NCBI GenBank assembly: GCA_964247055.1
Contig: OZ176052.1
Coordinates: 10,478,001 to 10,542,000 of the forward strand
Length of the DNA: 64,000 nucleotides
DNA from: Paragordius varius
Lineage: Eukaryota > Nematomorpha
Direction of reading: 5' to 3'
The notes under the pieces are model-generated. The model ran no database searches, was not told where the DNA came from, and saw only the letters and a list, made by a program, of their open reading frames with translations. The first letter of the stretch is position 1; every line of letters begins with the position of its first letter. The translations under genes and the position numbers were made by a program. Positions 37,884 to 50,264 of this stretch are shown here, one piece after another.

Positions 37884-38992
37884 GGGCCATGTGAATGAGC
37901 CAATTTTCAACCTCATTCACCTGGATTATGAGGAAGCATATGTTTGAGGGAGGTGATTGAGTTTTTGAGGTGGGAGTTTTGAAAATTTTTATCAGTATGA
38001 TGGATAACAGGTCTACACGCGATTTAGGTTATTTTGTTCAAATAATTTATAGCATCCCTCTTTATGAATACCGTAAAGAAATTAAGCAATGGCGAAGGCC
38101 TGTTTTATATTTTTATCAATATGATAAAAACAGTTACACGCGATTTATATGCGGGTCTTATTAAAAAGTTTTGTTTAGATAATTTCTAGATATTTGTGCC
38201 TCTTTATGAATCCGTAAATAAATTCAGCAATAACGAAAAGCTAAAGGTCTGGGAGGCTTTAGCCGAAGAAATGATCAATATTTAAATATTTATAAAATAT
38301 ATTCATTTATTGTGTAAAAATAAATTATTAATAAAATTATGTTAAATTAAATCGTTTCTCTGTACTCCTGTCTGATGGCTATTCAATATAGGTGTTGTCT
38401 GATCTTCTGATATAAAGTTTGCTAACTCATTTTCGTCAATGTTACCTATCGCTTTTATGGAAATATGTATTACCGAATACTCCGATTATCATTAGTAAGT
38501 AGCAGAGTTTCATGTCTAAAATAAACCAAATTTAAAAATACTCGATAGTATTCCTGATGATTTTACCATTTAGAATGGTTTCTAGTGAGGAAAAAATTAT
38601 ATGATGACATATTCTAAATTCTTGAAAAAACATATCAGTAGTTATACAATGATTTTCTAAATATTCATGAACTTGCTTATAAACTTCAACTAACTACCAT
38701 TTCTTGCCTAAATATATAAAAATAAAGCACTAAAAGCCCGAAAAATATTTTTTGATACATGTCCAATTTCCATAACCTACCATATACATATATTAAATGT
38801 ACTTTTTTAGGCTAATAGAGTTTTCAGATTCCAAAAATTCTTCCTAGTTCTCGAGATATAGGCTTTTGTAATAACCTTAACCCTGAACCAGGATTAAAAA
38901 TTCTTCTATCTCAACAGGATGAGGAAGGCTCATTCCCTCGGATTATTAAAAGTGGTAAATGAGCCGGCTCAACTGGCTCATTCACATGGCCC
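37884..38992. mobile_element. Harbinger-like non-autonomous element
   Basis: The ends are GGGCCATGTGAATGAGCCA and its near-perfect inverse, flanked by TTA at 37881-37883 and 38993-38995. GGGCC ends with a TWA duplication are typical of PIF/Harbinger. Interior: a ~120-bp direct repeat (about 37981-38100 and 38101-38240, each with TTTATCA.TATGAT and ACACGCGATTTA). No transposase. Nested inside the CACTA-like element. Confidence 0.75.
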
Positions 38993-41959
38993 TTAGATGA
39001 AAGCATTCACAACCTAGATAATATACATTTTTAGCGTAACAAGGACAAAGGTGAATTATGCACTAAGGTAAGAGAGAAGGATAATACTATATTTTCATAA
39101 GCTAACTAATATAAGGTAAATTATTAAACATAACAACCCGACTATCATCCTACTTGGTTAGGATTATATTTTAAGGTATAAAATTTAGTATTCTTGAATA
39201 CATCATCCAGGTATCCAGAAAAGGGTGTGACAGGCTTGCTCCTTACCGTCACTGTATATGATAAATATTTAAAAATCTCAGATGAAAAAATGAAATTAGT
39301 ATATACAGCTGAGTAAATTAAATCATTTTTTACATAAAAAAAACAGCAAAAAAGCTGTAAAAATTAAATTTATTTTTAAAATTTAAAGTCCACAAAGCTA
39401 TTACAAAGTGATATTTATACTTAAACAAACATTATTAACATCCAAGAACATATAATAAAGTTTGTTTTGATTTAATAAATTGATAAAAAATATTTTTGTG
39501 AAAAAATGTTAAGTTACCCAATTTTTGACGGTTTTTGCCCCCTAAAACAAAAAGTATTGGATATTTTGAGTAAATTTTTTTTATTTTGAAGATAAATTGG
39601 TAATTTCTTGTAAAAATACTTATGTAAGCCACATATTATTTGTTTACATAGCGAAAAATATTTACAAACAAGAAAATTTTGGATATGTCCAAATATGGAA
39701 AAAGTCCCATATCTTGAAAACGAGCTGGGTAAGTAAAAAAAATTTTTACGCAAATCTGATCACAATACTATAAGGAATCACAAAATATTTAGAAAATCGA
39801 GTCCAGAAAAAGTTGTGTCACAGTGTAATTAACTCCTAAATAACGCAATTTCCATATCATGGCGCAGTTTTAGGCGGGTAGCTCCCTACCCAGAGGCTGA
39901 TTCAAAAAAGCGCTTGATTAAACTTTTTGCCTTTTTACGGAGAATACCTGGAATCATGATTGATTCCATATGCTCTCATTAGTTTTTGGGAAAATTGTCT
40001 CAAAACTGAAAAATCCTTCTATAATGGCGCCTTTTTCAGGGTGTGAAGGGCCTAATTACCCGCTAATTTTCTAAAACCGCTTAAATTTTTGCCTTGTTAC
40101 AGGCAATATTTTAAGCACCTATTGAACAATATGGCCTGATAGATTTTCTAAGGCACGCTATTTTGATATGACGGGGCGGTTTTTAGCGGGAATCTGTTTA
40201 CCCGGTAGCCAGTATAAAAAACGCATGACTAATATTTTTGCCTTTGAACAGAGAATACTTGGAATCCTCATTGACTTTTTACAGTCTCATACCTTTGGCG
40301 AATAGATTCAAAAAGTTATTTTTGTAGACTTTTTTTGAAAAAATGGCATTTTACGGGGGAGTGGGTAAAAAGAGGGACTAAATTAAAAAAGCGAGCCGTC
40401 TATGAGCGCGATCAAAAATAAGTAAAAAAATCATATTTTAAATCATATGGTCCAACACGTTCTCCGGAAAATTGTCTCAAAGACACGATTTTTGTGGACT
40501 TCTGTTTTGAAAAAAAAACAGTTTTTTACACGGGGTGGGCCCGAACTGGGGGTCTAATTCTAAAAAAGGGAGAAGCAATTGTCGGGGCATTCTTTAATGA
40601 TTATATTTTTTCGATATTATTCGAATGGGTCTACCGGTTTTCCGGAAACAGATCACAAGGCCAGCATTTTCCATTTTTATAAATATATCGATTATATTAA
40701 TTATTGTATTAATATTAAAATAACCACCAATTATGTAACTTTTAAAATGTCTCTTGAAATTAATGACCAATTTTATTTATATATCGTAAATCGCTCTTTG
40801 GTTGCAGCGGTTTGATGCTTAAAATTTATACATTTAAATTTTCCTACTTTGATCAACTTAATATAAAGATAATTATTACATTATTTTTGTAATCCATAAA
40901 TTTAGTATGCCTGAATTTTAAAAATTTTATAATTGCACCTAAACTTATATCTAGGGTTGTGCTGACCAAGTCGTGACCCGGTCAATTGATCGGGTCAGTT
41001 ATTTATTTTTTAACCATGGTCATTTAAAAACATATGTTTTTTGAAAAAATGCTAGTATATTTTTTTGGAAAAAATACAGTAAGATTTTATTGTTTTTTAA
41101 TATATTCTAAAAAAAATATATAACATATGCATTTAAGCGTATCCCGTTTTAAAAAACAAAACAATCAAGCACTTTACAAAGTATGTAATTCTTCCATAAA
41201 CTAAAGTGACCAGATAGGCTGTTTTTCGCAGTACAGTACTGGGTTTTCGAAAAAAAACCGCGCCTGTACTGCGCTGACTTTTGTACTGCTTTTTGAAATA
41301 ATTTATTTAATAAATATGTTTTAATTACCATTTATTTATACAAGTTTTATTTGTATAATTCGATAGAGTACCTTTAGTTAAAATAGATAAATGGTTTTTT
41401 TGCTGTAAAAAACTATGGCCTTTAATTTTAATATATTATTTTCTGCTCTATTATACACGGAGTTGGGTTTTGGACCGGTCAAATCGCTTATGAATGCAGC
41501 CATTCGCGTAGTGGCGGAACTATTTCTATCAGACTCCAGATTTAGGCCAACCTTTCACTCAGGGCTTCAGCAAAAGCGACCTCAAAAATAAACAAAAAAT
41601 AAATTAATATTTTAATAATTTTATCTTTTGAAAATTCATTTCATATAAATTTCAGCTAAATTAAATTTATTTAGGTTTACTTTGATTATATCAAACGGAA
41701 AATTTTTATATTTCCGCAACATATTATTATTAAATTTCATTATATTTGGTTTCGATATATTTTTCTAGGAATAAAACAACTTTTTTATGTTTTGGGTGGG
41801 AGGTATGTTCCTCAATTTTTTGCTTCCCTAAACTCTAATTTTTAGCCAGTTTTCTTTTCATTTTATGCATAAACAAATTTATAGAGCTATTTTAATTTTG
41901 GCATATACACTTACACACATAATAATTTTTTTATTAATTCTTTTCATTTTAATTTTTTG

Positions 41960-42140
41960 TTCCATGCCTTTTCCTATAAACAAAATATGGACTACGGAAA
42001 AAACACAACTCACAATAGATACCTTGAAAGCAATTGTAATAGTCAAAAATACAGAAGAAAACTGTGAAGCTTTTTTAGATAAAATTTCTCAAAACCATAA
42101 ATTATTGGGACAAATACATAAATCTGAAAAATATATATAA
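41960..42140 (+). pseudogene. hAT transposase C-terminal remnant (ZBED/SCAND3-like)
   Basis: The frame reads NKIWTTEKTQLTIDTLKAIV, then ENCEAFLDKISQNHKLLGQI and KSEKY. This resembles the extreme C-terminus of ZBED/SCAND3-like hAT transposases, where W(T/S)..RTQLSI..LK and a final HSGEKY-like motif occur. Only this tail is readable; the open frame from 41865 adds hydrophobic sequence unlike the family. Confidence 0.65.
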
Positions 42141-42519
42141 TTTATTATTTTTAGATATTATTACTATTATAAAAAAATAATTATTACTAATAATTATGTC
42201 ACGTCATATACCATTGATTGGGTAGACTCGGAACTATTTGAATTATTTTTGAATTTTACACTGTAGCAAAGTCGGCATTTGAATAATTTTCTATCGATTC
42301 ACCTATCTTTTTTTCATCAACGCATAGTTTTACCTACTGTCAAATAGTAATTTTTTCTAAAAAGCTGTGGAACAGAACTTTAATAAGATCGTGTGTGAAT
42401 GATTTTATCTGCACGGCAACATCTTATAAAAACCAGATATATTGTTTCCCTCTATTTTTATTATCATATATTGGTAATTATATTGTTTTTGACAATAAGC
42501 ATTTTTTAAAACAAACATA

Positions 42520-43082
42520 CCATTATATATAAAAAATGGAAAGTAGTGGCTTGGTGATCTATTTCCGGGAAACCGGTAGACCCATTCAAATCCAAATGTC
42601 GAAAAAATATAATCATTAATAAATGCCCCGACAATAGCTTCGCCCTTTTTTTAAATTAGGCCCCCAGTTCGTGCCTACCCCGTGTAAAAAACGGTTTTTT
42701 TGAAAAGTCCACAAAAATCGTGTCTTTGAGAGAATTTTGGAAAACGTGTTGGGCCATTCAATTTCAAATATGATTTTGTTTAATTTTCGATTGCGCCGAA
42801 CATAATCGGCTCGCTTTTTTAGTTAAGGCCCTTTTACCCGCTCCTCCCGTAAAGTGCCATTTTTCCAAAAAAATTCAAAAGTAATTGTTTGAATCTAGTT
42901 TTCGCCCAAGTAAACAATATATTAGTATGAATGCACCGTTTTGAAATTCCTATGAGATCATAGCTAATAAATAATGTTTCGAAGTAATCCACATATATGG
43001 ATCATTTTGTCCCTTTTTTCAAATAGCCCCCTCAGTCAGAAGGAATTCCTCGGGCTGCGTAGCAGCACGAAATTTACGCTAG
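42520..43082 (+). mobile_element. Short Helitron inside the inner hAT element
   Basis: The 3' end is canonical: a GCTGCGTAGCAGC hairpin at about 43053-43068, then AAATTTACGCTAG, followed by T. The 5' end is diverged (TTATATATAAAAAATGGAAA near 42522). The core matches the copies at 44533 and 57904. About 560 bp, non-coding. Confidence 0.8.
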
Positions 43083-43715
43083 TATTATTATATATCCATC
43101 TATATAACATATGATATAATTATATGTATAGACATTTATATTAAATTTTTAATAAATTTATTGTTAAATATTTTAATTGTTTCTAATGAGCTTATAAATA
43201 GTAACGAACAATATCATTTAATATAAAACACCGAAAATCCGGTTAAAAATAGGCAAAGTATGTTTTAATTTTGTACTGCGCCAGGGTTCTAAATATCTGG
43301 TCACATTAGCATAAACCAATAAAATGAAAAACATCCTATAATTGGATATTTTAATGATGAAAGATGTAAAACAAACTAGGTAAAAGTTTATTTGAAATAT
43401 CCAGTATTAAATGCTATGTATTTGAAGATTTAAAAAGAAATGTGGCAAAATTCATTTGAAAACAATTTCTTGATTAAATTCGATGAAAATTTTTAATAAT
43501 AAATATCAAAAAAATGTATAATACAAATTTTTAAGAAAAAAACATTACAATATTAGTGAAGCGCAAGTGTAATTCGAACATTATTTTGACAATTCAATAT
43601 CGCATGATACTTCCTTAAGTAAAAAGTGGTCATGACCGTGGCCATGACCATGGACTGACTGGGTCTGACCAGTCTTTTTTGAAAAAGCAGTCAAATGCAC
43701 AACCCTACTTATATT

Positions 43716-44532
43716 CAATTAAAATATTTAATAACTTGTATCAAAAATATATGTAAATAGGCCACGCACCTTGTTCAATAGTTCTGAAGGCTTTGTGCAA
43801 CTTAAATTTTTGTATAAAGTCGATCATAGGTTTCAGAATCCGTAAAAATTGGAAATAAGCGCCATACGAGAAAAAACCAAATAATAAAAAACAGCTACTT
43901 TAAGTATTTTTGCTATAACTATTAAACGTTTACCATATGTTGGTGATAGAAGAAACAGTAAAGAAACAAACAATCAAAGTAGTTTCAAAAAATTTCAATT
44001 AACCGTTTTTGTGGTTTTGTTTCATTTTTACATGCTAAAATCGATTTTAAAAAAGATTCGGAAATTCAAATTAATTAAAACAAAAGATCTTTTGTCTATA
44101 TTTGACTTTCTTAGATTTAATTTAGATTAGAAAATTCGAAAATATAAAATTTTTATTAGTTAACTTAGATGAATTTCATTTTCATACTAGGTATAATTTA
44201 GCACCAAAAAACGGTTACTTTAAAATTTGATTAAGCGTTTTGCATTCGATTAATAAGCTAAAAAAATCAATAATATACACATATAATAATGATCATTGTT
44301 AATATGTCAACATATATGAAAATTTAATACCACTGTATAATTTTAGTACTTTTGATTCTAATTTACGTGGCTCAATTCCAGAAAATCCGAGCATAGGATT
44401 TGTAACTTTGGAGATGAGGGTCAGTTATTAATTATCTGAAGAGCCATTTATCGTAGTGCAGTCCTGTATATAAAATAAGCTTCATATACTGCTTATATGA
44501 TTATATAGTTTTTGAAATTTTTAGTATAATTA
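43716..44532. other. Spacer between hAT stack and Helitron
   Basis: A+T-rich, no supported gene or element end. Confidence 0.5.
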
Positions 44533-45125
44533 CTAGCGTAAATCTCGTGCTGCTACGCAGCACGAGGAATTCCTTCGGACTTCTGGGGGATGGGGGCTAT
44601 TTGAAATAAGGGACCATAAAATAATCCACATATGTGGATTATTTCGAAACATTATTTAAATATGATTTTATAGGAATTTTAAAACGGTGCATTCATACTA
44701 ATATATTGTTTACTTGGGGAAAAATAGATTTAAAAAATTATTTTTGTGGACTTTGTTTTTTTTGAAAAAGGTGGCATTTTACGGGGGGAGCAGGTAAAAA
44801 GAGGGCTTAAATCAAAAAAGCGAGACGACTATGTTCGGCGCAATCGAAATTAAGTAAACAAAAATTATATTTGAAATTGAATGGTCCAACACGTTCTTTA
44901 GAAAATTGTCTCAAAGACACGATTTTTGTGGACTTCTCTTTTAAAAAAAACCGTTTTTCACACGGGGTGGGCCCGAACTGGGGGCCTATTTCAAAAAAGG
45001 GCGAAGCTATTGTCGGGGCATTCATTAATGATTATATTTTTTCGAAGTTAAAATTTGAATGGATCTACCGGTTTTCCGGTACCAGATCACAAAGCCAGCA
45101 TTTTCCATTTTTATAAATATATAGA
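44533..45125 (-). mobile_element. Complete short Helitron (best-preserved copy)
   Basis: On the minus strand it starts at 45125 with TCTATATATTTATAAAAATG, preceded by A. It ends at 44533 with CTAG followed by T, the A|T insertion site of canonical Helitrons. A perfect 10-bp stem with a 3-base loop occupies 44544-44566, seven bases before CTAG. 593 bp, no coding capacity: a non-autonomous copy lacking the ~320-bp tandem units of the long copies. Confidence 0.9.
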
Positions 45126-46957
45126 TTAGATTATATTTTTAATACGTCCCTCTTTCATTATGAGTCCATATGAAAATAAATACTTGGCTTATTATGGCAC
45201 AATTCGTGAAATTTCCAGGTATATCAAAAATATTTTTTTAAAAAATGGAATTCATGAAAGAATGCATGACAGATTTATGTGTGGACCACGTTGATTTTTA
45301 AATATTAAAAAATATTGTAATTTCTTAAAATAATTGTATGCATATTTTAAAGTATTCCAACTTTTGGATTAACAAAATATAATTTGAAATATATTTTTTA
45401 AAAAAACACTATGTATAGATCCATTGTATATCCAAGTATTATATTTTTTAAAACGTAACTTCAAAAAATAATTAAAAAATTTTAAAATCACGGACATTTT
45501 GAGCGCAAATTTCGTGATTAGTTTAAAATTCATCTTACACTGCGCCACAAAATAATATCCCGTTAAATTATATATTCTGATTGGAAAATGTATCAGGATT
45601 ATCGTGATCTTTTGGTTTTGGCCCTTACGATTGATATAAGAAAGTTAAATACACTTTTGTGTTAAGTGCCCCATATCAGAAAATGATTTGCGCACATTTT
45701 TTTTAATAAATATTTATTGATGAAAGCTAGATGCACATTCCAAAAAATATCACTAAAATATCATAAACTACCTATAAAAAGTAAAACGATATTTTGAAAA
45801 ATTTGATTTGGGCTCCGAAAGTCCCAAGTTTTTTTACCCTTCTAAAGTGGGTTGGTTCTCTAAAATTAAACGCTAAAATGCCGGAATCGCACGAAATCTT
45901 AAATATATGCTAAATTTTGTTATCAACTAAAAATATTTTTCAAAAAATGCATTCTTTTTTTAAAAAAAATTCAATTTTTGCAATTGTTGAAGCCTGCTTC
46001 ATACTAGTCTGAGGCATTATGAAAACGGGATAGAAACGATCATATTATTAACACACATTTTCTTTATAATTTAATGATGCTGAACTTTTCTACCTCAGAA
46101 TTTTGATTAAAATATTCATTAGTCTTTATTAGGTTAAATTCAAATTGTGTTTTTTATAAAAATTCACCAAAACTTGAAAGTAAACCAACCTTTAAATTAA
46201 CAAGGTTTCACCACCCTAATTTTTCGCGTTTTCTGATATATGCTGTAGTAAGGCTAATACCAAAAAAGAATATTACGTCCCAATTAGATTTTTAAAACAT
46301 TTGAGCTTTCACTTTTTTTAAAAATTTTTAATTAGGTGTAATTTTTATATTATAATAACTATATATAATAATTTGTAAACAAAACATATATAACTTGTTA
46401 GAACGAAAAAACTCTATAAAATTAATTTTACGATAGAAGCAAAATTCATTTTAAAATATCAAAGCTTAAAAAGCCTAATCATAGCTTTTTTTGCAACCGT
46501 AAATGATAATCATTAAAAAGTAGAAAGAAAGATTGAATAATAATTGATATCTGTAAAGTCGACATCGTTCTTTCGGGATCAACAAAATTTTTTTTTAATT
46601 TTGTGTTTTTCTTGGTTTTTTATATATACTTTTATAAGTTTAGAATTGTTTATAAAAATATTAAAAAAGTAAACACTTTTCTACCTGGTATATTAAGTAA
46701 ATATATTTAAATTTTGAAAGGAATTGATCGAGATTGCGGATATCCCTAAATCAAGTATAATTTTCTTATTTTAGACCAAAAAAATTATCCCGATAAATTT
46801 TGTATTGTTGTGGAAAATTTATATTTAAAAAAATTTACGGAATATTGATGATATACTCGAAAACGTTATACGAAATAATTTGACACCAACATGGATATTT
46901 AAAAAGCATGAGCTCCGTTGCCGATTTTTGGAATACCGCATCCACTTTGTACAAATT
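45126..46957. other. Spacer with a family C repeat; no gene seen
   Basis: Contains AATTATATATTCTGATTGGAA..CTTTTGGTTTTGGCCCTTACGA at about 45560-45640, shared with 31056 and 50290. No supported gene. Confidence 0.45.
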
Positions 46958-47441
46958 TAACACTTCGATTCAACTAGTGGTATCTAAATACCCCAGGCTG
47001 ATATTTTTAAAAACTACTAAAAGGTCCCAATTTATTTTGATGCTTCCATCCTAATAAATATGTAAATAATCCCAAATATATAAATAAAATATATTTCTGT
47101 ACAAAATTCCACATAAAACTACTTCGAAGCCCTTATTTTACTTAATAAAATTAAAGCTATTAATTCACATCTAACATTGAAAGACACAGAAAAAGTGGTT
47201 TTTGTATTATTTAAAGTTATATTGACCAAATTTTTATCTTTGGGGTTATCTTAAAAAATATATTAAATATTTTGAATGATTTTTTTGTATTTTTCGGTTA
47301 ATTGATGTTGTACAAGTGCAAACTTTAGCCATGGTTTCCTTCCTTCCATATTTTTTGAATTCAATTTTAACAGGATTGGGGTTTCCAAAGACCCTAATTT
47401 GAATCGAAGGACTGAAATGAATTTTTTGTATCCAAGTGTTA
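46958..47441. mobile_element. MITE, TAACACTT family, copy 3 (short/long ends)
   Basis: The left end is the short form (TAACACTTCGATTCAACTAG, then GGTATCTAAATACCCC). The right end is the long form (TTTGAATCGAAGGACTGAAA, then TTGTATCCAAGTGTTA). TA at both boundaries. Same end arrangement as copy 2; opposite to copy 4. Confidence 0.75.
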
Positions 47442-48282
47442 AAAAAACACAAATAGGAAACAAAGTTTAAAATTTCTGGTATTTTTAAAATAATAAAACA
47501 ACAACTCTGGTAATATTAAAATTACACCAAAAACTATATAAATTCTAAAAGACTACACTTTAATTTGCATCCTTATTTCAATTTTTTATATGGAGATACC
47601 GAAATTTAAAAAGTGAATTTAAAAACCCACCATAAATTTTAATGTTTCAGCTTGACACAAAGATAACATTTGTATTCTAAAGATAAAGTTTTTTACGCTT
47701 TATTATACGGATTTGATAATATACAATTAAAAAAATAAAGTAATATTTCTTGTTTTTAAAAATCGCAACATCTTTAATAAGAATTTTCATTTGGAAGAGC
47801 AAAATAATGTCAGATTCGGTTTGCTAGAATTAGTCCAAATTTGAACTGTTCGTAAAATGGTCAAATTTGTTGTCTAGTTTATTAAAAACTAACAATGTAT
47901 TTTTACTCATACTGAATTAAAATAATTAATTTTTTAGTTAAAGAAATTCAAATTAAATTTAGACCCAATTTTAGCTTTTGAAGGCATGTGTTTATCAACT
48001 CAACATCAATATTTACATATAATTTTATATATTACTTAAAAAATTTGTTGCTCCATTTGATGTAAATCAATTTTCTGCCCTATAAAACATGAATAAAATG
48101 TTATATGAGCTTAAATCATAAGCTAAATGGGCAAAAATATGTCTAAAATTCAAAATGATATAAAATACTGGTGCGCCCTTGTGCCAATGCAAAAGGAAAG
48201 ATTATTTATGATAAATAAATAAAAAATTCAAATGATATGTCTTATTTTTCATCATAAATTTAATTATGTATGATTTTCCATA

Positions 48283-48333
<51 letters not shown>

Positions 48334-48536
48334 CATTAGACATTAATCTAAAATTAAAATTGCTTAAACTAAAATCAATGGTAAACCCTAAATCAGAGTG
48401 GATATTTTGTTTTAAGTTTAAAATTTATTTATATTCATTTTTTGTAGTTTGTGCTTAGTTAACAAATTTATCATGTACATATGGTAAAATATATTTACAA
48501 TTATTTTTAATATGCAAATATGAATACATCCTAATA
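47442..48536. other. Spacer downstream of the Kunitz gene
   Basis: A+T-rich DNA with a long AT repeat at 48281-48331. It should hold the 3' UTR of the minus-strand Kunitz gene. Nothing else seen. Confidence 0.5.
48281..48331. repeat. AT dinucleotide microsatellite
   Basis: About 25 AT units with one interruption near 48290. Confidence 0.9.
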
Positions 48537-49961
48537 TTATTGGCATTTTTTTTCACATTCTTCGAGTGTTCGAAAGTTATTTTTGTTTCCCTTACATCCT
48601 CCATATATAAATTTTTTACATTGCTGAGTAGTCGCATCAAAGTACCAGTTTTCAAAATAACCTCGACATGGGCCAGAATCTTTTGGCTCCAGGCATATTG
48701 AATTACGAGTACAACCTGTACTAAAACCTATAATATATATAAAAATATATAAATAACATTTTTCTCCTAAGATGCATGTATGCCTTCACGATACGCTTGC
48801 ATCTGCACACTTTACACAAAAAATATATTAATAAAATATATGTTTTCTTTATGCCGCGTCCACCTAACCTATTAGTATGGCGGATAGAATATTTAATAAA
48901 TTCAATGTAAAAGTCGAATGTATTGACCGACTTTCCCAAAATGGATCCATCCGGCGATTAATAAATTTTGATAATCCATATTTTTTAGGATTATTATTAA
49001 ATTATTTTACGACCATTTACTAATACGCTTTTTATTTCGCTAAAACACACACTTAGGCAACTTTCTTGATATATGATGAAATTTTCATGCAACACGTCAA
49101 CATAGGCAATAATATACTAATGAGGAAGAGTTTTTAACAAAAGAAAACAAAATTATTTTTTAAGGAACAAATACTTTTGAAAATTTTTTTGCCCTATTTA
49201 TATGAAATTTTTAATTAATTAGTTCATGCTTTCGAGCACTTGTCCTGTTACACACTATTATTCTTTTTTACGATTAAAGCTTATCTTTTTCACTTCATGT
49301 TATGTTATAGCTAAGTTGTTTTTAGGATTTAAGGATCGGTGCTTCATAAGTAGTCCTATTAGCTATGTAAATTTGCAAGATAGCTATGGATGCATTAAAT
49401 TATGAACACGAGATATACGTTATAATCATTTTTCTACAAATAATATGCACGAAAATAAATCATATAATTAAATTATTACAATTATTCTACTTAATTTGAA
49501 GGCCTAATAATACAATAGGTAGGCTGTCGGCCTCTTACACTGGTGTAGAGTGTCAGAGCTCGATTTCTGAAACTGGCTATTACTCCTTTACACTGTCAAC
49601 CATGAACAGGATAGTGAAACTTTCACAAGTCCTGATACCCTTTAACTTTTATCCATTAATAAAAGGAAAAGATGCTTAACTAAATATTTTATTAATCCGT
49701 TTTTATTTATTCACAACCTTTATACACGTATTTTTTAAGTATACGTTTCCTATTCATTTATTTATTAAAAATTTGGTTAGCCAAATAAGTAGGTGATTAT
49801 TAGCTTCTTTTATATTTATTTATAAATTGTATATATTTAATAAATGTTGATATATTTGTAATAAGGTTATTTCATTACTAATTTAAAAGTATGATACAAG
49901 CTTTTTATACTTACATACCTAGAAATAGAATGTAAAGAATTAGGCACCAATATCCCAACAT
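48537..49961 (-). CDS. Secreted single-domain Kunitz-type protease inhibitor
   Basis: Exons in order: 49961-49919 and 48727-48537 (TAA), 78 codons. Exon 1 encodes a signal peptide, MLGYWCLILYILFLGFSTG across the junction. The mature part is one Kunitz/BPTI domain with all six conserved cysteines (ICLEPKDSGPCRGY, YFDATTQQCKKFIYGGC, GNKNNFRTLEEC, EKKC) and the signature F.YGGC.GN.NNF. The reactive-site position after the second cysteine (GPC-R-G) is Arg, which in this family usually points to trypsin-like targets. An extra cysteine before the domain (GCTRN) is unpaired within the monomer. The protein is probably exported. The acceptor at 48728 was chosen because it keeps phase and joins the signal peptide to the domain; a nearer TTTTAG would break the frame. 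A trypsin-fold pseudoprotease gene lies 1.95 kb upstream on the same strand. Confidence 0.93.
49517..49690 (+). mobile_element. Possible tRNA-derived SINE in the Kunitz intron
   Basis: GGTAGGCTGTCGGCCTCTTA resembles a tRNA 5' half with an A box, and GAGCTCGATTTCTGA resembles a B box at about the right spacing (45 bp). A non-tRNA tail with no clear A-rich end follows. It does not fold as a full tRNA gene by eye because the acceptor stem is not matched. A SINE head is the best reading; a tRNA pseudogene is the alternative. Confidence 0.4.
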
Positions 49962-50264
49962 TATTATGATATTTTAAATCTAAAAAATTATATAATCGCT
50001 TATAAAGCGCAACAAGCCTTGTTTATTTTGGACGGAAAAAGCTTATCTATTAATCACTAATTAATTATACACTTTACCCAATATCTTTTTTATTCCAAAA
50101 ATAGGAGTGAGAATTAATTAACTAATATATATATTTTGGCACAATGTGCTTAAAAATGGCTATCTAGTACTAACGTTGTAGCTATGTATATTATATAATA
50201 AAAAATTTTTTTTATAAATACTATTATATAAAGCCTATAAACTTTTGTAAAATTTTATATGCGC

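Larger units (their letters stand above)
36739..39825. mobile_element. CACTA-like element with ~750-bp inverted arms
   Basis: Starts CACTGTGCAACAAAA and ends with the inverse CACTGTGACACAACT. It is flanked by TAA at 36736-36738 and 39826-39828, a 3-bp duplication inside a Helitron unit. The arms run from 36739 to about 37480 and from about 39062 to 39825 and are highly similar, so the same ~70-residue open frame appears in each. CACTR ends with a 3-bp duplication suit the CACTA/EnSpm (CMC) superfamily, but no transposase is readable. The centre holds a LINE scrap and a Harbinger-like insertion. Confidence 0.7.
35652..40691 (-). mobile_element. Helitron with tandem units, split by a 3.1-kb insertion
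   Basis: The 5' end is at 40691 on the minus strand, TC preceded by A (TCGATATATTTATAAAAATG). About 480 bp of family core follow, then units of about 305-335 bp with GGAATACCTGGAATCATGATT-like blocks at 40250, 39945, 36525, 36205 and 35870. The copy stops within a unit near 35652, and no 3' hairpin is seen. The segment 36739-39825 is a later insertion. The Helitron's own DNA is about 1.95 kb and encodes nothing recognisable. Confidence 0.75.
41202..43308. mobile_element. Inner hAT element with transposase remnant
   Basis: The ends TAAAGTGACCAGAT and ATCTGGTCACATTA are inverted repeats, flanked by CCATAAAC (41194-41201) and GCATAAAC (43309-43316), 7 of 8 bases. It carries a plus-strand hAT transposase scrap at 41960-42137 and is split by a Helitron at about 42520-43082. 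It lies wholly inside the outer hAT element. Confidence 0.8.
40952..43707. mobile_element. Outer hAT element hosting two later insertions
   Basis: The ends TAGGGTTGTGC and GCACAACCCTA are perfect 11-bp inverted repeats, flanked by CTTATATC (40944-40951) and CTTATATT (43708-43715), 7 of 8 bases identical. Subterminal palindromes (GTGACCCGGTCAATTGATCG at about 40973; GGTCATGACCGTGGCCATGA at about 43627) are additional possible transposase sites. The element's own DNA is about 650 bp; 41202-43308 is a separate hAT copy. Confidence 0.8.
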
